Shown here: positions 54,218 through 63,137 of the stretch, piece after piece | Layout: each line of letters starts with the position of its first letter | Position numbering within the stretch: the stretch's first letter is position 1 | DNA from: Aureispira sp. CCB-E | GTDB taxonomy: Bacteria; Bacteroidota; Bacteroidia; Chitinophagales; Saprospiraceae | Length of the DNA stretch: 64,000 bases | Assembly: GCF_031326345.1 (NCBI RefSeq) | Contig: NZ_CP133671.1 | Span: 6,339,001 to 6,403,000 of the forward strand | Reading direction: 5' to 3' | Program-made: the position numbers and the translations under genes | The notes under the pieces: generated by a model | The model's input: the letters and a program-made list of their open reading frames with translations, nothing else | Told to the model about the DNA's origin: nothing | Database searches by the model: none

Positions 54218-54394
54218 ATAAATAACAATTATTAGCAAAAATTATAAGTTCTAATATAATAACATCTATAGAGAATAAGTCCCTGATTTAAATAAATATT
54301 AGTCTAATAATAGCAAAATCTTGCTTCTGGCTTCTCCAAAAAGCTTTATAAAAGCTCGCTATTGCATTGTCTTTTAGGCTTATTTATTAATAAT

Positions 54395-54470
54395 TAAGTA
54401 AGTGGACAGAAAAAAGTATAGTTAAAAATGTAATTCTTTTTGCCTATAAATTTTTATGAACGATTACTTA
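54395..54470. repeat. Family B inverted-repeat element, copy B3
   Basis: Left end TAAGTAAGTGGACA (54395-54408), then GAAAAAAGTATAGTTAAAAA; right end TGAACGATTACTTA (54457-54470). The 76-bp element is close in sequence to B2 but lacks its central part. Confidence 0.6.
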
Positions 54471-54633
54471 TTGCCTTTATATAGTTTATTTTTTATTGCA
54501 GCTAATCTATCTGCCATCAAGCAAGGCATAATTTTGCCATCAAAACATTGGCAAGAATAAACAGTTGCATTTAATTAACATATTAGAACTTAGTATCACC
54601 ATACATTCATTTACAATGAAAAAGAATTAACCA

Positions 54634-55062
54634 ATGAGTACAAATATGACGTCCCTTACAAAGAAATATTTTTATGCTTGGATATTTTTTATTTTTCCTA
54701 TTCTGCTTTCTGCTCAGGTATCCACCTCTCTCAACCAAAGCTTTACAATAGATGCGGCGCAATCTATCAGTATTCAAGTCAATAGCCCCAATCTAAATAT
54801 TAAATATATTCAAGGAAGTAGAATTTTGGTAGAAACAAGGGTTAGCCTTGCAATTGACAACACCGCACTATTAGAGTTTATTGCTCAAAAAGGGCGTTAC
54901 GATTTGATCAAGGAAATAGATCCCAATACAAAATGTCTAAAGCTAACTCCCAGAAAAAATGAAAACTTACTCGTAGTAAAAGGAGAACAACTTCAAGAAA
55001 ATGTTTCTTATACAATATATATTCCCCAACACATGGCTTATATAGATTTGGCTAAAAAATAA
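54634..55062 (+). CDS. Small secreted protein, paralog 1 of 3
   Basis: 142-residue exported protein; the signal includes YFYAWIFFIFPILLSAQ. The mature part is beta-rich. It aligns along its length with the two minus-strand genes at 55181 and 57486: shared landmarks are V-T-x-L near RILVETRVSL, a GRYDLIKEID turn (GRYTLATDVD and GRYNLVTETD in the others), LLVVKGEQLQE, and an amphipathic YTIYIPQHM end. It is the most diverged member. The family looks like a small beta-helix or sandwich of the DUF4097/DUF2807 sort (impression only). Function unknown. Confidence 0.65.
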   Translation: MSTNMTSLTKKYFYAWIFFIFPILLSAQVSTSLNQSFTIDAAQSISIQVNSPNLNIKYIQGSRILVETRVSLAIDNTALLEFIAQKGRYDLIKEIDPNTKCLKLTPRKNENLLVVKGEQLQENVSYTIYIPQHMAYIDLAKK

Positions 55063-55180
55063 AAAGGTTGCTCGAATTTTACTTCTAACAACCTTCTTGC
55101 GCTTTTATAGTGCCTTTTTTAAACCTCTGGTTTGCTTGCTCGTATATAATCACTTGATTATTTTGCCCTTTATTTAGCAA

Positions 55181-55630
55181 TTACATAGCTTGACCAACCG
55201 CCCCATTTTCAGATGCTTTATCTAAATTTTCTTCGCTTTCAATAATTACTTGATACCCTTCAGGTGCATTGATTTCAAAACTCAAATACTCTGCCAGTAA
55301 TACACCTTTTACAGTTACTTGATTAGCAACCTTAGGCATTGTAATAATCAATGTCCCATTAGATGGGTCCACATCTGTCGCCAAAGTATATCGCCCAACA
55401 ACAACCAATTGTTTAACAATATTTTCACTCATATTATCTACTTTCAAATGAGTAGTTACTCTAATGAAGTCCTTATCCCATTCTTGTAGACTTACCTCTC
55501 CTGGCAAATTAACAATTGCAGAAGTAGACGTTGCTAAAGCTACAGATTTAACCAGCGTTTTTTCAACTTGTGCATTCATGGTTGTTGCCAAACCACAAAC
55601 TAAGCTCAATAGTAAAATTAAATTTTTCAT
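55181..55630 (-). CDS. Small secreted protein, paralog 2 of 3
   Basis: 149-residue exported protein with signal peptide MKNLILLLSLVCGLATTMNA. The mature part is beta-rich: LPGEVSLQEWDKDFIRVTTH, SENIVKQLVVVGRYTLATDV, ITMPKVANQVTVKGVLLAEY, FEINAPEGYQVIIES. It is strikingly similar to the 57486-57935 gene (EWxxDxIRVxTxLxVxNMxENIVK, VKGVxLAEYxxFEIxAPxxYxVI). The two lie on the same strand, separated by an insertion sequence. No known family is certain; probably secreted or outer-membrane-associated. Confidence 0.72.
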   Translation of the reverse strand: MKNLILLLSLVCGLATTMNAQVEKTLVKSVALATSTSAIVNLPGEVSLQEWDKDFIRVTTHLKVDNMSENIVKQLVVVGRYTLATDVDPSNGTLIITMPKVANQVTVKGVLLAEYLSFEINAPEGYQVIIESEENLDKASENGAVGQAM

Positions 55631-55789
55631 AAACTTATATTTTTCAGTGTTAGCGTAGTTGGTATTATGTGCCTAACTACCTTACATTTTTTTTAGATTA
55701 ATTGCCCCCAACTTTCTAAGGGAGAGAACGTTGATGCGGTTCATCATCGTTTATTATTGATAACGCAAATATAGAGGGGTTAGTTCAAT

Positions 55790-55985
55790 TTTACAAATTT
55801 TTAAACAAAATAAAATTTTGAAAAAATAAAAAATAAAGCATTTTTTAAAAATAAAATTTTTCAAAATTAACATTTTAAAGAAATTATAGTTGAAAAAAAT
55901 AAAAAAACCATATAATCTACTTTTTAAACTATAGGCATCAAAATTTAAAAAAATACCCCCAAAAAATATTTTTTGACAAAAGAAA
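55790..55985. other. Extremely A/T-biased tract beside the insertion sequence
   Basis: About 195 bp with almost no G or C, made of A and T homopolymer runs (for example around 55795-55920). It has no credible gene on either strand. Such DNA tends to bend and bind H-NS-like proteins, and may have favoured the neighbouring insertion. Confidence 0.5.
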
Positions 55986-55989
55986 CATG

Positions 55990-56025
55990 AGTCATCCCGA
56001 ATTTTTCGGCGATGACTTTTTTTTT
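55990..56025 (+). terminator. Terminator hairpin at the left end of the IS
   Basis: AGTCATC-CCGAA (55990-56001) folds back on TTCGG-C-GATGACT (56005-56017) with one bulged C and runs into nine Ts. The stem uses the terminal repeat itself. It would stop outside transcription entering the transposase gene. Confidence 0.75.
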
Positions 56026-56080
56026 GGAAAAAAGATAGGAATCTACTAGATTTAATTACCACAAAAAATTAGAGATTCCT

Positions 56081-57445
56081 ATGTATTATAATAAACTACA
56101 AGATACAGAAAATATCAATAAAGAGAATGGAGCAGGATGGACAATTTTACATCGCTCACATCAATACTTGTCTAAATTACTCTTAAAACTAGATGAAGAT
56201 TTAGATAAACGTTTGGTGCGTACATTTTATAATGTATTTATAGCAGTTTTAATGTCAAGAAATCGTTCAGATGCCTTGCTATTGACCGAGTTAGGCGCCT
56301 TAGTTCTTGGTCCTAAAAAAGCTAAAGCAGGAGTAAAACGTGTGAGTAATTTATTTCGCAGTAAGAAATGGGATTACCAAATAATAGATCAACATTTAGA
56401 AGAAGAGTTTGTTGCTAGATTGGAAGATAAGCAAGAATTAGGAAAAAGTTGGTTGATGCTCTGGGATGATAGTGTACTAGAAAAGCCCGAAAGTTGGTTT
56501 AGTGAAGGGCTAAGCCCAGTACACAGTAAGAAGAGTCAACGGTTAACACGAATAAAACCAGGTTATTATGATAAGCATAAACGTATTTGTGTTCCTGGAT
56601 TTGAGTGGTCGGGTGCAGTTTTAACCTCCTTGCATGCGAAGGAAGTTCCTCAAATATCTAAAATGCGTTGGTTTGCCACAAGAGGTAAACATAAAGAGGA
56701 AAGTTCGGAGATATTTTATCGGATGTTTAATGCTCTAAATAAACGTGTAGCATCTACACAAGCGGATGTGCTTCATGTCTTTGATAGAGGTTATGCCAAT
56801 GGTGTTTTTGTAGAACGTATGCTCAACTTTAAAGCAAAGTTTCTAGTTCGTTGGAAAAAGCTTAATAATTTGATTGATGAAAATGGAGTGAAGAAAAATA
56901 CCTATCGTCTTTCTCTGGGACAAAAAGCTAAGGATCATCGCCTAATATGGGATAATATTCGGAAAGAAACGAGAAGCGTCAAAATACTCTACCGAAAAGT
57001 AGCTCATCCATGGTTTCCCCAAACAGATTTATACCTCGTTATTGTTCGTGATAAACGCAAAGGCACTTCTCCTATGTACTTGCTAACCAATGAAGTAATT
57101 GACACTTGTGGCAAAGCATGGGAAATGTTCTATTCTTATATGAAACGATGGGATATTGAACAGGTTTTTAGATATGGAAAATCAGAGTTGGGTATGGAGT
57201 CTCCTAGGCTTTGGTTCTTTGAAAATCGTCTTAAAATGTTGATGTTAGTTACTTTGGTAATGGATTTTTTGTTTCGGATGTTGAGGAACTTTAGAGCAAC
57301 TATGACTACTATCATTAATATTTGGTGTCCTAGAACAGGAAATCGGCACCGAAAGACTTCGATGCCGATTTACAGACTTAGAAAAGCCATCCATTTTATC
57401 TTAACATTTTTATTTTGTCAATGTGCTTTAGAAAATTCGGGATGA
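56081..57445 (+). CDS. IS4-family DDE transposase
   Basis: 454-residue transposase. The DDE triad fits Asp129 or Asp130 (LMLWDDS), Asp235 (HVFDRGYANG) and Glu360. The Glu lies in the IS4 YREK signature, YMKRWDIEQVFRYGK, with spacing Y-2-R-3-E-6-K. The frame is intact from a normal ATG, and its TGA stop (57443-57445) lies inside the right terminal repeat. A helical N-terminal domain (about 1-115) likely binds the ends. It catalyses cut-and-paste movement of its own element. All key residues are present. Confidence 0.95.
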   Translation: MYYNKLQDTENINKENGAGWTILHRSHQYLSKLLLKLDEDLDKRLVRTFYNVFIAVLMSRNRSDALLLTELGALVLGPKKAKAGVKRVSNLFRSKKWDYQIIDQHLEEEFVARLEDKQELGKSWLMLWDDSVLEKPESWFSEGLSPVHSKKSQRLTRIKPGYYDKHKRICVPGFEWSGAVLTSLHAKEVPQISKMRWFATRGKHKEESSEIFYRMFNALNKRVASTQADVLHVFDRGYANGVFVERMLNFKAKFLVRWKKLNNLIDENGVKKNTYRLSLGQKAKDHRLIWDNIRKETRSVKILYRKVAHPWFPQTDLYLVIVRDKRKGTSPMYLLTNEVIDTCGKAWEMFYSYMKRWDIEQVFRYGKSELGMESPRLWFFENRLKMLMLVTLVMDFLFRMLRNFRATMTTIINIWCPRTGNRHRKTSMPIYRLRKAIHFILTFLFCQCALENSG

Positions 57446-57485
57446 CTCATGTTGAATTGAGAATAAATTCAATGTCCTCAAAGCT

Positions 57486-57935
57486 TTACATAGAGCTTTT
57501 AGATGTATTTTTGTAATGAGATCCTTTAGGGACTAAATCTTCTTTGACAATCACTTCGTAATTTTTTGGGGCACTAATTTCAAATGTATAGTACTCTGCC
57601 AGATCAACACCTTTTACAGTAACAAAATTAGCTACATTAGGCATTTTCAAAACCATTAACTTTCCGTACTTGTCTGTCTCCGTCACCAAATTATAGCGAC
57701 CTAATATTATTAATCGCTTTACAATATTTTCATCCATATTCTCAACGGATAGCTTTGTTACAACACGTATATAATCCTCTTCCCATTCATTGACTTCTAC
57801 AGCTCCTGGCAGTAAAATGTAGATCGTCTTTGTAGCAGCTAGATTGATGCTCTTTGAGAGCGTCTTGGTCGTTTGTGCATTCATTGTTGCCAACCAACTG
57901 ACCACAAAAATGCACAGTGTAATAATCTTTTTCAT
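57486..57935 (-). CDS. Small secreted protein, paralog 3 of 3
   Basis: 149-residue exported protein with signal peptide ending ATMNAQ. It is the closest relative of the 55181 gene: LPGAVEVNEWEEDYIRVVTK, DENIVKRLIILGRYNLVTET, MPNVANFVTVKGVDLAEYYT, FEISAPKNYEVIVKE. The C-terminal tail is short and Ser/Lys-rich. The pair plus the 54634 gene form a local family on both strands, split by the insertion sequence. It has about 240 bp upstream with no other gene. Secretion is confident, function unknown. Confidence 0.72.
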   Translation of the reverse strand: MKKIITLCIFVVSWLATMNAQTTKTLSKSINLAATKTIYILLPGAVEVNEWEEDYIRVVTKLSVENMDENIVKRLIILGRYNLVTETDKYGKLMVLKMPNVANFVTVKGVDLAEYYTFEISAPKNYEVIVKEDLVPKGSHYKNTSKSSM

Positions 57936-58122
57936 AAAAATATATTTTTGAATATTAATTGGCGCATTTTTTCAAGTCCGACCCTCTTCTAACTCATTTT
58001 CAGCTATATATATTCTTTATTTTACGAAAAAAATGTTAAATAGTTTCACAAAACAACATGAACATCAAAATAAAATTTTGCATTTTAAAAACAAAACTAT
58101 ATATAATTATGATATTTAGTCC

Positions 58123-58160
58123 AAAAAAAAGCAGCATTTCTTGATCAAGAAATGCTGCTT
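58123..58160 (-). terminator. Terminator of hemH
   Basis: AAGCAGCATTTCTTGA (58129-58144) and TCAAGAAATGCTGCTT (58145-58160) form a perfect palindrome. On the minus strand it is followed by a run of eight Ts. Confidence 0.92.
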
Positions 58161-58178
58161 CACAAAAATGCATCGCTA

Positions 58179-59192
58179 TTAAGCTTCTAGTATTATATTT
58201 TTAAGACCAACTACCCATCGAGGGTCGTCATTTAAACTATCTACTAGCTGTACATGCTCTCCCCCCATCTCTTCAAACTCTTCCATGTATTCTACAGACA
58301 CCTCTATTGTTGTTTCTAAACAATCGGCAACAAAAGCGGGGCAAAAAACCAACAATCGCTTGTTTCCTGCATCAGCACGTTGCTGAAGCACATCCGTTGT
58401 ATATGGTTCTACCCAAGGTTCTTTTCCCAATCTAGATTGAAAACAAGTTGTGTACTGCCCTTTTTTTAATCCCAATTCTTTTACCAATGCCTTGGTCGTA
58501 GCGTGGCATTGAGCGCTGTAACAATGTTGATTTTTATCCGAAATCGTCAAACAACAATCCTCTGCCTTTGTACAATGATTGCTCAAGTCTGCCTTTACCA
58601 ACTGACGAACAGGCAAACCGTGGTAGCTGAACAAAACATGGTCATAATCGTTAATATCATGTTCCTTGGCTCGCTCAACAATAGAAGCAATAAAATCAGG
58701 ATGATCGTAAAACGAATTAACAAATCGAAGCTTGGGAATTCCCTGTACTTTTGCCAATACTCGCATCACTTCTTCATAAACAGAACCTGTAGAAGCAGAT
58801 GCATAATGCGGAAATAGAGGAACAATAATCAATTCTGAAACATGTTGCTTCAACATACTTAAAATTACGGACTCTATGGAAGGGTTTTGATAACGCATTG
58901 CTAGGTCTACCAGATACTCCTCCCCCATTTCATCTTGAAGCATCTCTTTTAGTCGATACCCATAAACTTTTAAAGGAGAGCCTTTTTCTGTCCATAGCTC
59001 TTGATACAACTTAGAAGCTGGCTTAGAACGAAATGGTGCAATAATTCCACGCACCAGCAAATTTCGTTGCACAGCTGGTATGTCTATGACTCTAGGATCC
59101 AGCAAAAATTCTTTTAAATAACGATAAACGGCTCCTCGAGTAGGTTCGTCTGGAGTCCCTAAATTTACCAACAAAACACCTTTCTTTCCCAT
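58179..59192 (-). CDS. hemH: Ferrochelatase
   Basis: 337-residue enzyme inserting Fe2+ into protoporphyrin IX, the last step of the classical protoheme route. Diagnostic parts: LLVNLGTPDEP at the start, LFPHYASASTGS, FSYHGLPVRQL (catalytic His), and TCFQSRLGKEPWVEPYT. A Cys-rich stretch (NHCTKAEDCCLTISDKNQHC) matches other Bacteroidota HemH and may hold a metal site. Length is normal. It stands alone with its own terminator; no other heme gene is near. Confidence 0.96.
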   Translation of the reverse strand: MGKKGVLLVNLGTPDEPTRGAVYRYLKEFLLDPRVIDIPAVQRNLLVRGIIAPFRSKPASKLYQELWTEKGSPLKVYGYRLKEMLQDEMGEEYLVDLAMRYQNPSIESVILSMLKQHVSELIIVPLFPHYASASTGSVYEEVMRVLAKVQGIPKLRFVNSFYDHPDFIASIVERAKEHDINDYDHVLFSYHGLPVRQLVKADLSNHCTKAEDCCLTISDKNQHCYSAQCHATTKALVKELGLKKGQYTTCFQSRLGKEPWVEPYTTDVLQQRADAGNKRLLVFCPAFVADCLETTIEVSVEYMEEFEEMGGEHVQLVDSLNDDPRWVVGLKNIILEA

Positions 59193-59593
59193 CTTAACGT
59201 GTGTATGCTTTATTATAATTAATAATCTTCCTTTATTTGCCGATTCGATAGTTTGTAAAAAAACGTCGCCAGCTAAGCGGGGTCTCTATTCGCCCCCAAG
59301 AACAACTTGTAAAATCAACGCTATCCGCTTGCATTGTAAGGACTCAACATGTCCCTTTTAATTAAGCTAATGGCTCCCCCCTGTATTCTTATCCGCATTC
59401 AACTTGAGCTCTCAATTGTTTTAGACCAATCTATTTCTAATTTTTGTATCCAAACGTTGACTGTATCAAAATTTTAAAAGCCATTCTTTGTCTAGAATAT
59501 ACATTAACAACACTTTCTTTTTTTTGTTTAAAGAATAGTCATTTCCATTCTAACCTATGTTGAAAATTGCTTTGCAAAGAACGGGAATTTTAA
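59193..59593. other. Gene-free interval upstream of hemH
   Basis: No gene, hairpin or known repeat recognised. It should hold the hemH promoter and the end of the MFS transcript. Confidence 0.4.
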
Positions 59594-60895
59594 TTAAGAA
59601 TCCAATATATTTTCTATTGCTTCTGTTCTTGTTGCGCTCCTTAAGGCAAAATAAAACAATACTGTGGCAATACTAAGTGCTGTCACCGACATAATCACCA
59701 ACGACCACCCCAAAGCCATTTCATCCTTAAAGATATAATCTGTCAATAAAGCTACTCCTGTAGGTCCTAGTGTTAATCCTAATAAGTTTTGTGCTAAAAT
59801 TAACAGAGCCGAAGCGATACCCCGCATTCTATTGGGCATAATTTCTTGAATCGCAGCAGCTGCGACGCCTACCGTTGCACTTACTAGGATACCATAAGGA
59901 ATCAAAGCAATCAAGGTGCTGTTGGTTGTTGGCATAAAAGGATAAATTGCTGTGGCAGGAATAAAAAATAGCGTTGCCCATAACGACCAACGTATTTTAG
60001 CATTAGGAACACCCCTTGCTGTCCAACGATCCGCTATAAAACCACTTGAAAGTACCCCTATAGCAGGAAATAGCAACAACCCTACCCCTGCAATAATACC
60101 TACTTGTTCTTCGCTCAAACCGTGCAGTCTTATCAGATAAGTTGGAATCCAAGTACTTGTCGCATAGACGGCAACATAAAAGAAAGCAAAAGCGGCACAC
60201 AATAGAAAAAAAGTACGACCATGCTCTTTTAGATAACCCCATACTTCGCCAAATGGAAGTGCCTCATCGGCATTCCGTCCTTTTCTCTTTGGTTCTTTGA
60301 TTAATAAAACTAGTCCTGCCATCAACAAACCTGGCAAACCTACAATGATAAAAACCAATTGCCAAGCATAAATTTCACCGACCCAAGGTATTACCAAATT
60401 ATCCATTTCAGATAGAATACCAATTAGATATCCCCCTCCCACATAAGCTAAAGCAGACCCAATATAAATTCCTAAAGAATAAACCGAAATTGCCGTTGCC
60501 AATTTTTCTTTTGGAAAATAGTCGCTGATAATAGAATATGCAGCAGGAGACAAAGCCGCTTCTCCTACTCCTACTCCCATTCTTGCTAGAAACAGTTGTC
60601 CATAATTTTTAGCCAAACCACAAATAGCCGTCATCAAACTCCAAAGCGCAACACCGATTGCTATGATTTTCTTGCGACTATAAACATCTGCAAGCCTTCC
60701 TAGAGGAATCCCAAGAATGGAATAAAAAAGTGCAAAACTAGCGCCCAACAACAAACTTACTTTGGTATCACTAAGCTCCATATCTTTTTTCATCACCTCC
60801 ACCAATAACACGACAATATTACGATCTACAAATGAAAAGACATAAGCCAACATCAAGACAATAACAACTACCCAACCTTGTTTTTGATCGTTCAT
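59594..60895 (-). CDS. MFS transporter (Spinster-like)
   Basis: 433-residue inner-membrane carrier with about 12 helices. The first helix is VVVIVLMLAYVFSFVDRNIV, and the MFS loop motif is GRLADVYSRKKI (about residues 62-73), with RMGVGVGEAALSPAAYSII in helix 4 and a central cytosolic loop KEPKRKGRNADEAL. The FVDRN and GVGEAALSPAA patterns fit the Spinster-like (Spns) branch, which moves lipids or organic anions. Substrate cannot be assigned. It is monocistronic. Confidence 0.9.
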   Translation of the reverse strand: MNDQKQGWVVVIVLMLAYVFSFVDRNIVVLLVEVMKKDMELSDTKVSLLLGASFALFYSILGIPLGRLADVYSRKKIIAIGVALWSLMTAICGLAKNYGQLFLARMGVGVGEAALSPAAYSIISDYFPKEKLATAISVYSLGIYIGSALAYVGGGYLIGILSEMDNLVIPWVGEIYAWQLVFIIVGLPGLLMAGLVLLIKEPKRKGRNADEALPFGEVWGYLKEHGRTFFLLCAAFAFFYVAVYATSTWIPTYLIRLHGLSEEQVGIIAGVGLLLFPAIGVLSSGFIADRWTARGVPNAKIRWSLWATLFFIPATAIYPFMPTTNSTLIALIPYGILVSATVGVAAAAIQEIMPNRMRGIASALLILAQNLLGLTLGPTGVALLTDYIFKDEMALGWSLVIMSVTALSIATVLFYFALRSATRTEAIENILDS

Positions 60896-61023
60896 TTTAA
60901 TAATGATTTAAACAGCGTTTACAATACGATTTCAGCGCACAACGAAAGTAACTTAAATAAAACAAGATGACCTTGACCTAGGTTAAGTAATTGAGTTGAG
61001 ATACACGTTATCTAATAAAAATA

Positions 61024-61055
61024 CAAAAAGGCCATTGGACAGATCCAATAGCCTT
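61024..61055 (-). terminator. Terminator of the C1 peptidase gene
   Basis: AAGGCCATTGGA (61028-61039) and TCCAATAGCCTT (61044-61055) pair with one mismatch. On the minus strand the stem runs into five Ts. Confidence 0.8.
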
Positions 61056-61089
61056 CTATTTTTGCATCAATGCAAACTATTTTTTAGGA

Positions 61090-62295
61090 TTATTTAATCC
61101 CCAACTTCTTAGCAATTTTCTTTGGCAAAGCATCTTTATGAACCATCATATTCATCGTTTTGTAACGGAAGTAAGCTTCTGAAGCATAAAAATATCCATC
61201 ACAATGATTGCCTGTCCCCCAAGAGTTTTTAATAATAAAATACTTAGTACCATTTTGGTCTTTTGCCATTCCAGTTGCATGCATACCATGATCGTCTGTA
61301 GTTTGATAATTATCATAAGCTATTTGACGCATTTCTTGAGTGATTTTTTTCTCAGGAACAGGCTGCATAAAAGCATCGCTGATTTTTTCTGCACCAGCAT
61401 TACTAAAGTGTTTGTTGTCACGCCCTCTTTTTTTGATAGTAGACTCATCTTCAGGTACAATTGCCAACGCATCTCTAAAAGAAAAACCTTTTTCGGAAAC
61501 GTCCGCAGCCCAAGCCCATGTATATCCTTTCATCAAAGAACTTTCTGCTACTTCCATCAACTCATCCAATGGCAAGTTATACACTTGACCAAAAGCCCAG
61601 TTATCTGGTACCGCCAATACAAATTTTTCGTAAAATGGATGGTGCGTAAAAGAACCCAAAACAACATAATCGTCCATATTTAAGCCCAATTCCTTAGCAT
61701 ATGTTTTTCCATTATATTTTTTGCCGTCTACTTCAAATTCCTCTGGTTTTTCGCCTAAATAAGCATCCAATACACCATCTACAGCATCTGTCCATACTGG
61801 TGTCAACACTCTATTCTGAGGACTTTTGATAACAACATCCACCATTGCTTTTAACATTGCATCCATTTCTGCATGGTTGTGCGTTTTGCTACCATAATTC
61901 AATCCCTCATAAGCAGATAAAGGAACAATACCATATTTTTTGATAACATAAGGAATATCATGGAATGCACCACCAGCACTAAAGTTAAAACTACCGTGCA
62001 TACGTACATAATTGATCGCTTTATCATGATATGCATTGCGAGCAATCCACATTTCTGACAATTCATGTTTTCCTTTTCCCATTCGCAACAACTCCGACTC
62101 CAAAAAAGATAAAGCAGAGAACGTCCAACATGTTCCTGTTCTTCCTTGCGATTGCACAGGTGTTGCTTCCATATCTTTAAGTACAGTAAATTGATATTGA
62201 CTTCCCTCCTTATTGGTTTCTTTTTCAGTTTCTTGCGCCATCACACCAAAAGAGGCTGCGGTCATTGCAAGTGAAAATAATACGGACTTATACAT
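61090..62295 (-). CDS. Exported C1-family peptidase (bleomycin hydrolase-like)
   Basis: 401-residue cysteine aminopeptidase-like enzyme. The ATG at 62295 opens a signal peptide (MYKSVLFSLAMTAASFGVMA); a longer frame would bury it. The papain-fold catalytic set is complete: Gln50 and Cys56 (SQGRTGTCWTF), His (DDHGMHATG) and Asn (IIKNSWGTG). The long insertions and the AMVDVV/YTWAWAADVSEKGFSFRD segments match the PepC/bleomycin hydrolase branch rather than plain papain. Unlike cytoplasmic bleomycin hydrolases it is exported. Probably trims peptides in the periplasm. It is monocistronic. Confidence 0.93.
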   Translation of the reverse strand: MYKSVLFSLAMTAASFGVMAQETEKETNKEGSQYQFTVLKDMEATPVQSQGRTGTCWTFSALSFLESELLRMGKGKHELSEMWIARNAYHDKAINYVRMHGSFNFSAGGAFHDIPYVIKKYGIVPLSAYEGLNYGSKTHNHAEMDAMLKAMVDVVIKSPQNRVLTPVWTDAVDGVLDAYLGEKPEEFEVDGKKYNGKTYAKELGLNMDDYVVLGSFTHHPFYEKFVLAVPDNWAFGQVYNLPLDELMEVAESSLMKGYTWAWAADVSEKGFSFRDALAIVPEDESTIKKRGRDNKHFSNAGAEKISDAFMQPVPEKKITQEMRQIAYDNYQTTDDHGMHATGMAKDQNGTKYFIIKNSWGTGNHCDGYFYASEAYFRYKTMNMMVHKDALPKKIAKKLGIK

Positions 62296-62887
62296 ATTTA
62301 ATTGTATTTTTAAAATTGTAATAAACGATTCTTGTTCCATCCTCTGGGATGTATTTTTTGCTAGGGCAAAAATACAAAAAAAGTAGAAGATATCCTTTGG
62401 CAAAATATTTTTTCGACAAAATAGCTTGGAACATCTATGAATAATGGCGATCTTATTTATTGACTTATCTTTGTTCTTTTAAAGTTGCAGTACTACAATT
62501 TCTCTTACTTAATACTTACTTAATATAGCCTATTTTACATTTATCACGAACTCTGCACTTCACACAAATCAATATAAATCAATCAATTAACACAAAAAAC
62601 TTACCAAAGATAAACATATTAAAAGTCACTTTATATTTTTTTTACATTAACTATTGATATAATACTCCTATAATTTTATCAAAAGATTGTTGTATATTTA
62701 AAGGCTAAGTAGATCATGAGCATTTGTAGAGCGTTAAGCCTTGAGACCAAACTAACCAAATAATTGAACCTTAATACTCATTTGTTCTAATCACTTCACC
62801 TCCAATATTTCCCCAATATTATTGAACCGTATTTCAAAACTAAGAATGTATTTTTACTAAACAATAATTCGTTGAAACCAGAATCAA
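62296..62887. other. Gene-free interval upstream of the C1 peptidase gene
   Basis: AT-rich, no gene or structured element recognised; it should include the C1 peptidase promoter. A minus-strand frame further right merely runs through element A5. Confidence 0.4.
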
Positions 62888-63027
62888 TAGTTCGTTGAAA
62901 AACTTTATTAGTTTGATAATCAGCAAGTTGCACTTTTGTTGCGTTTTGCGTTAAAATTCTGATTATCAAACTAATATAAATGTGCTTTTTTATCTTTTTG
63001 GTAAAAAAGTAAAAAATCAACGAACTA
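62888..63027. repeat. Family A inverted-repeat element, copy A5 (most symmetric)
   Basis: Perfect 11-bp ends TAGTTCGTTGA (62888-62898) and TCAACGAACTA (63017-63027), plus a perfect 16-bp inner inverted repeat TTAGTTTGATAATCAG (62908-62923) and CTGATTATCAAACTAA (62959-62974). Length 140 bp, no gene. Confidence 0.78.
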
Positions 63028-63137
63028 CTAAGAATACAACTGCATCGTTAATTCATCTGAAGGTCTTCTCAATTAAATAAGCTCCCTCAGCAATGTAACT
63101 CATACCATGCAGCAGCATAGTCAACAAATTACTAAAC

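Larger units (their letters stand above)
55986..57451 (+). mobile_element. Complete IS4-family insertion sequence
   Basis: Terminal inverted repeats CATGAGTCATCCCGAATTTT (55986-56005) and AAAATTCGGGATGACTCATG (57432-57451) are perfect over 20 bp, and one transposase gene fills the 1466-bp element. No clear target duplication is visible in the flanks (AAAGAAA left, TTGAATT right). It separates two paralogous secreted-protein genes. Intact ends and frame suggest recent arrival and possible activity. Confidence 0.93.

Noticed and set aside
55754-56062. A minus-strand open frame across the A/T tract and the IS left end
   Set aside because: It consists of Phe/Lys/Ile runs from homopolymers and overlaps the IS terminal repeat; no gene-like character.
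62796-63020. A 74-codon minus-strand frame upstream of the C1 peptidase gene
   Set aside because: Most of it is the family A element A5 read through; the inverted repeats explain the open frame.
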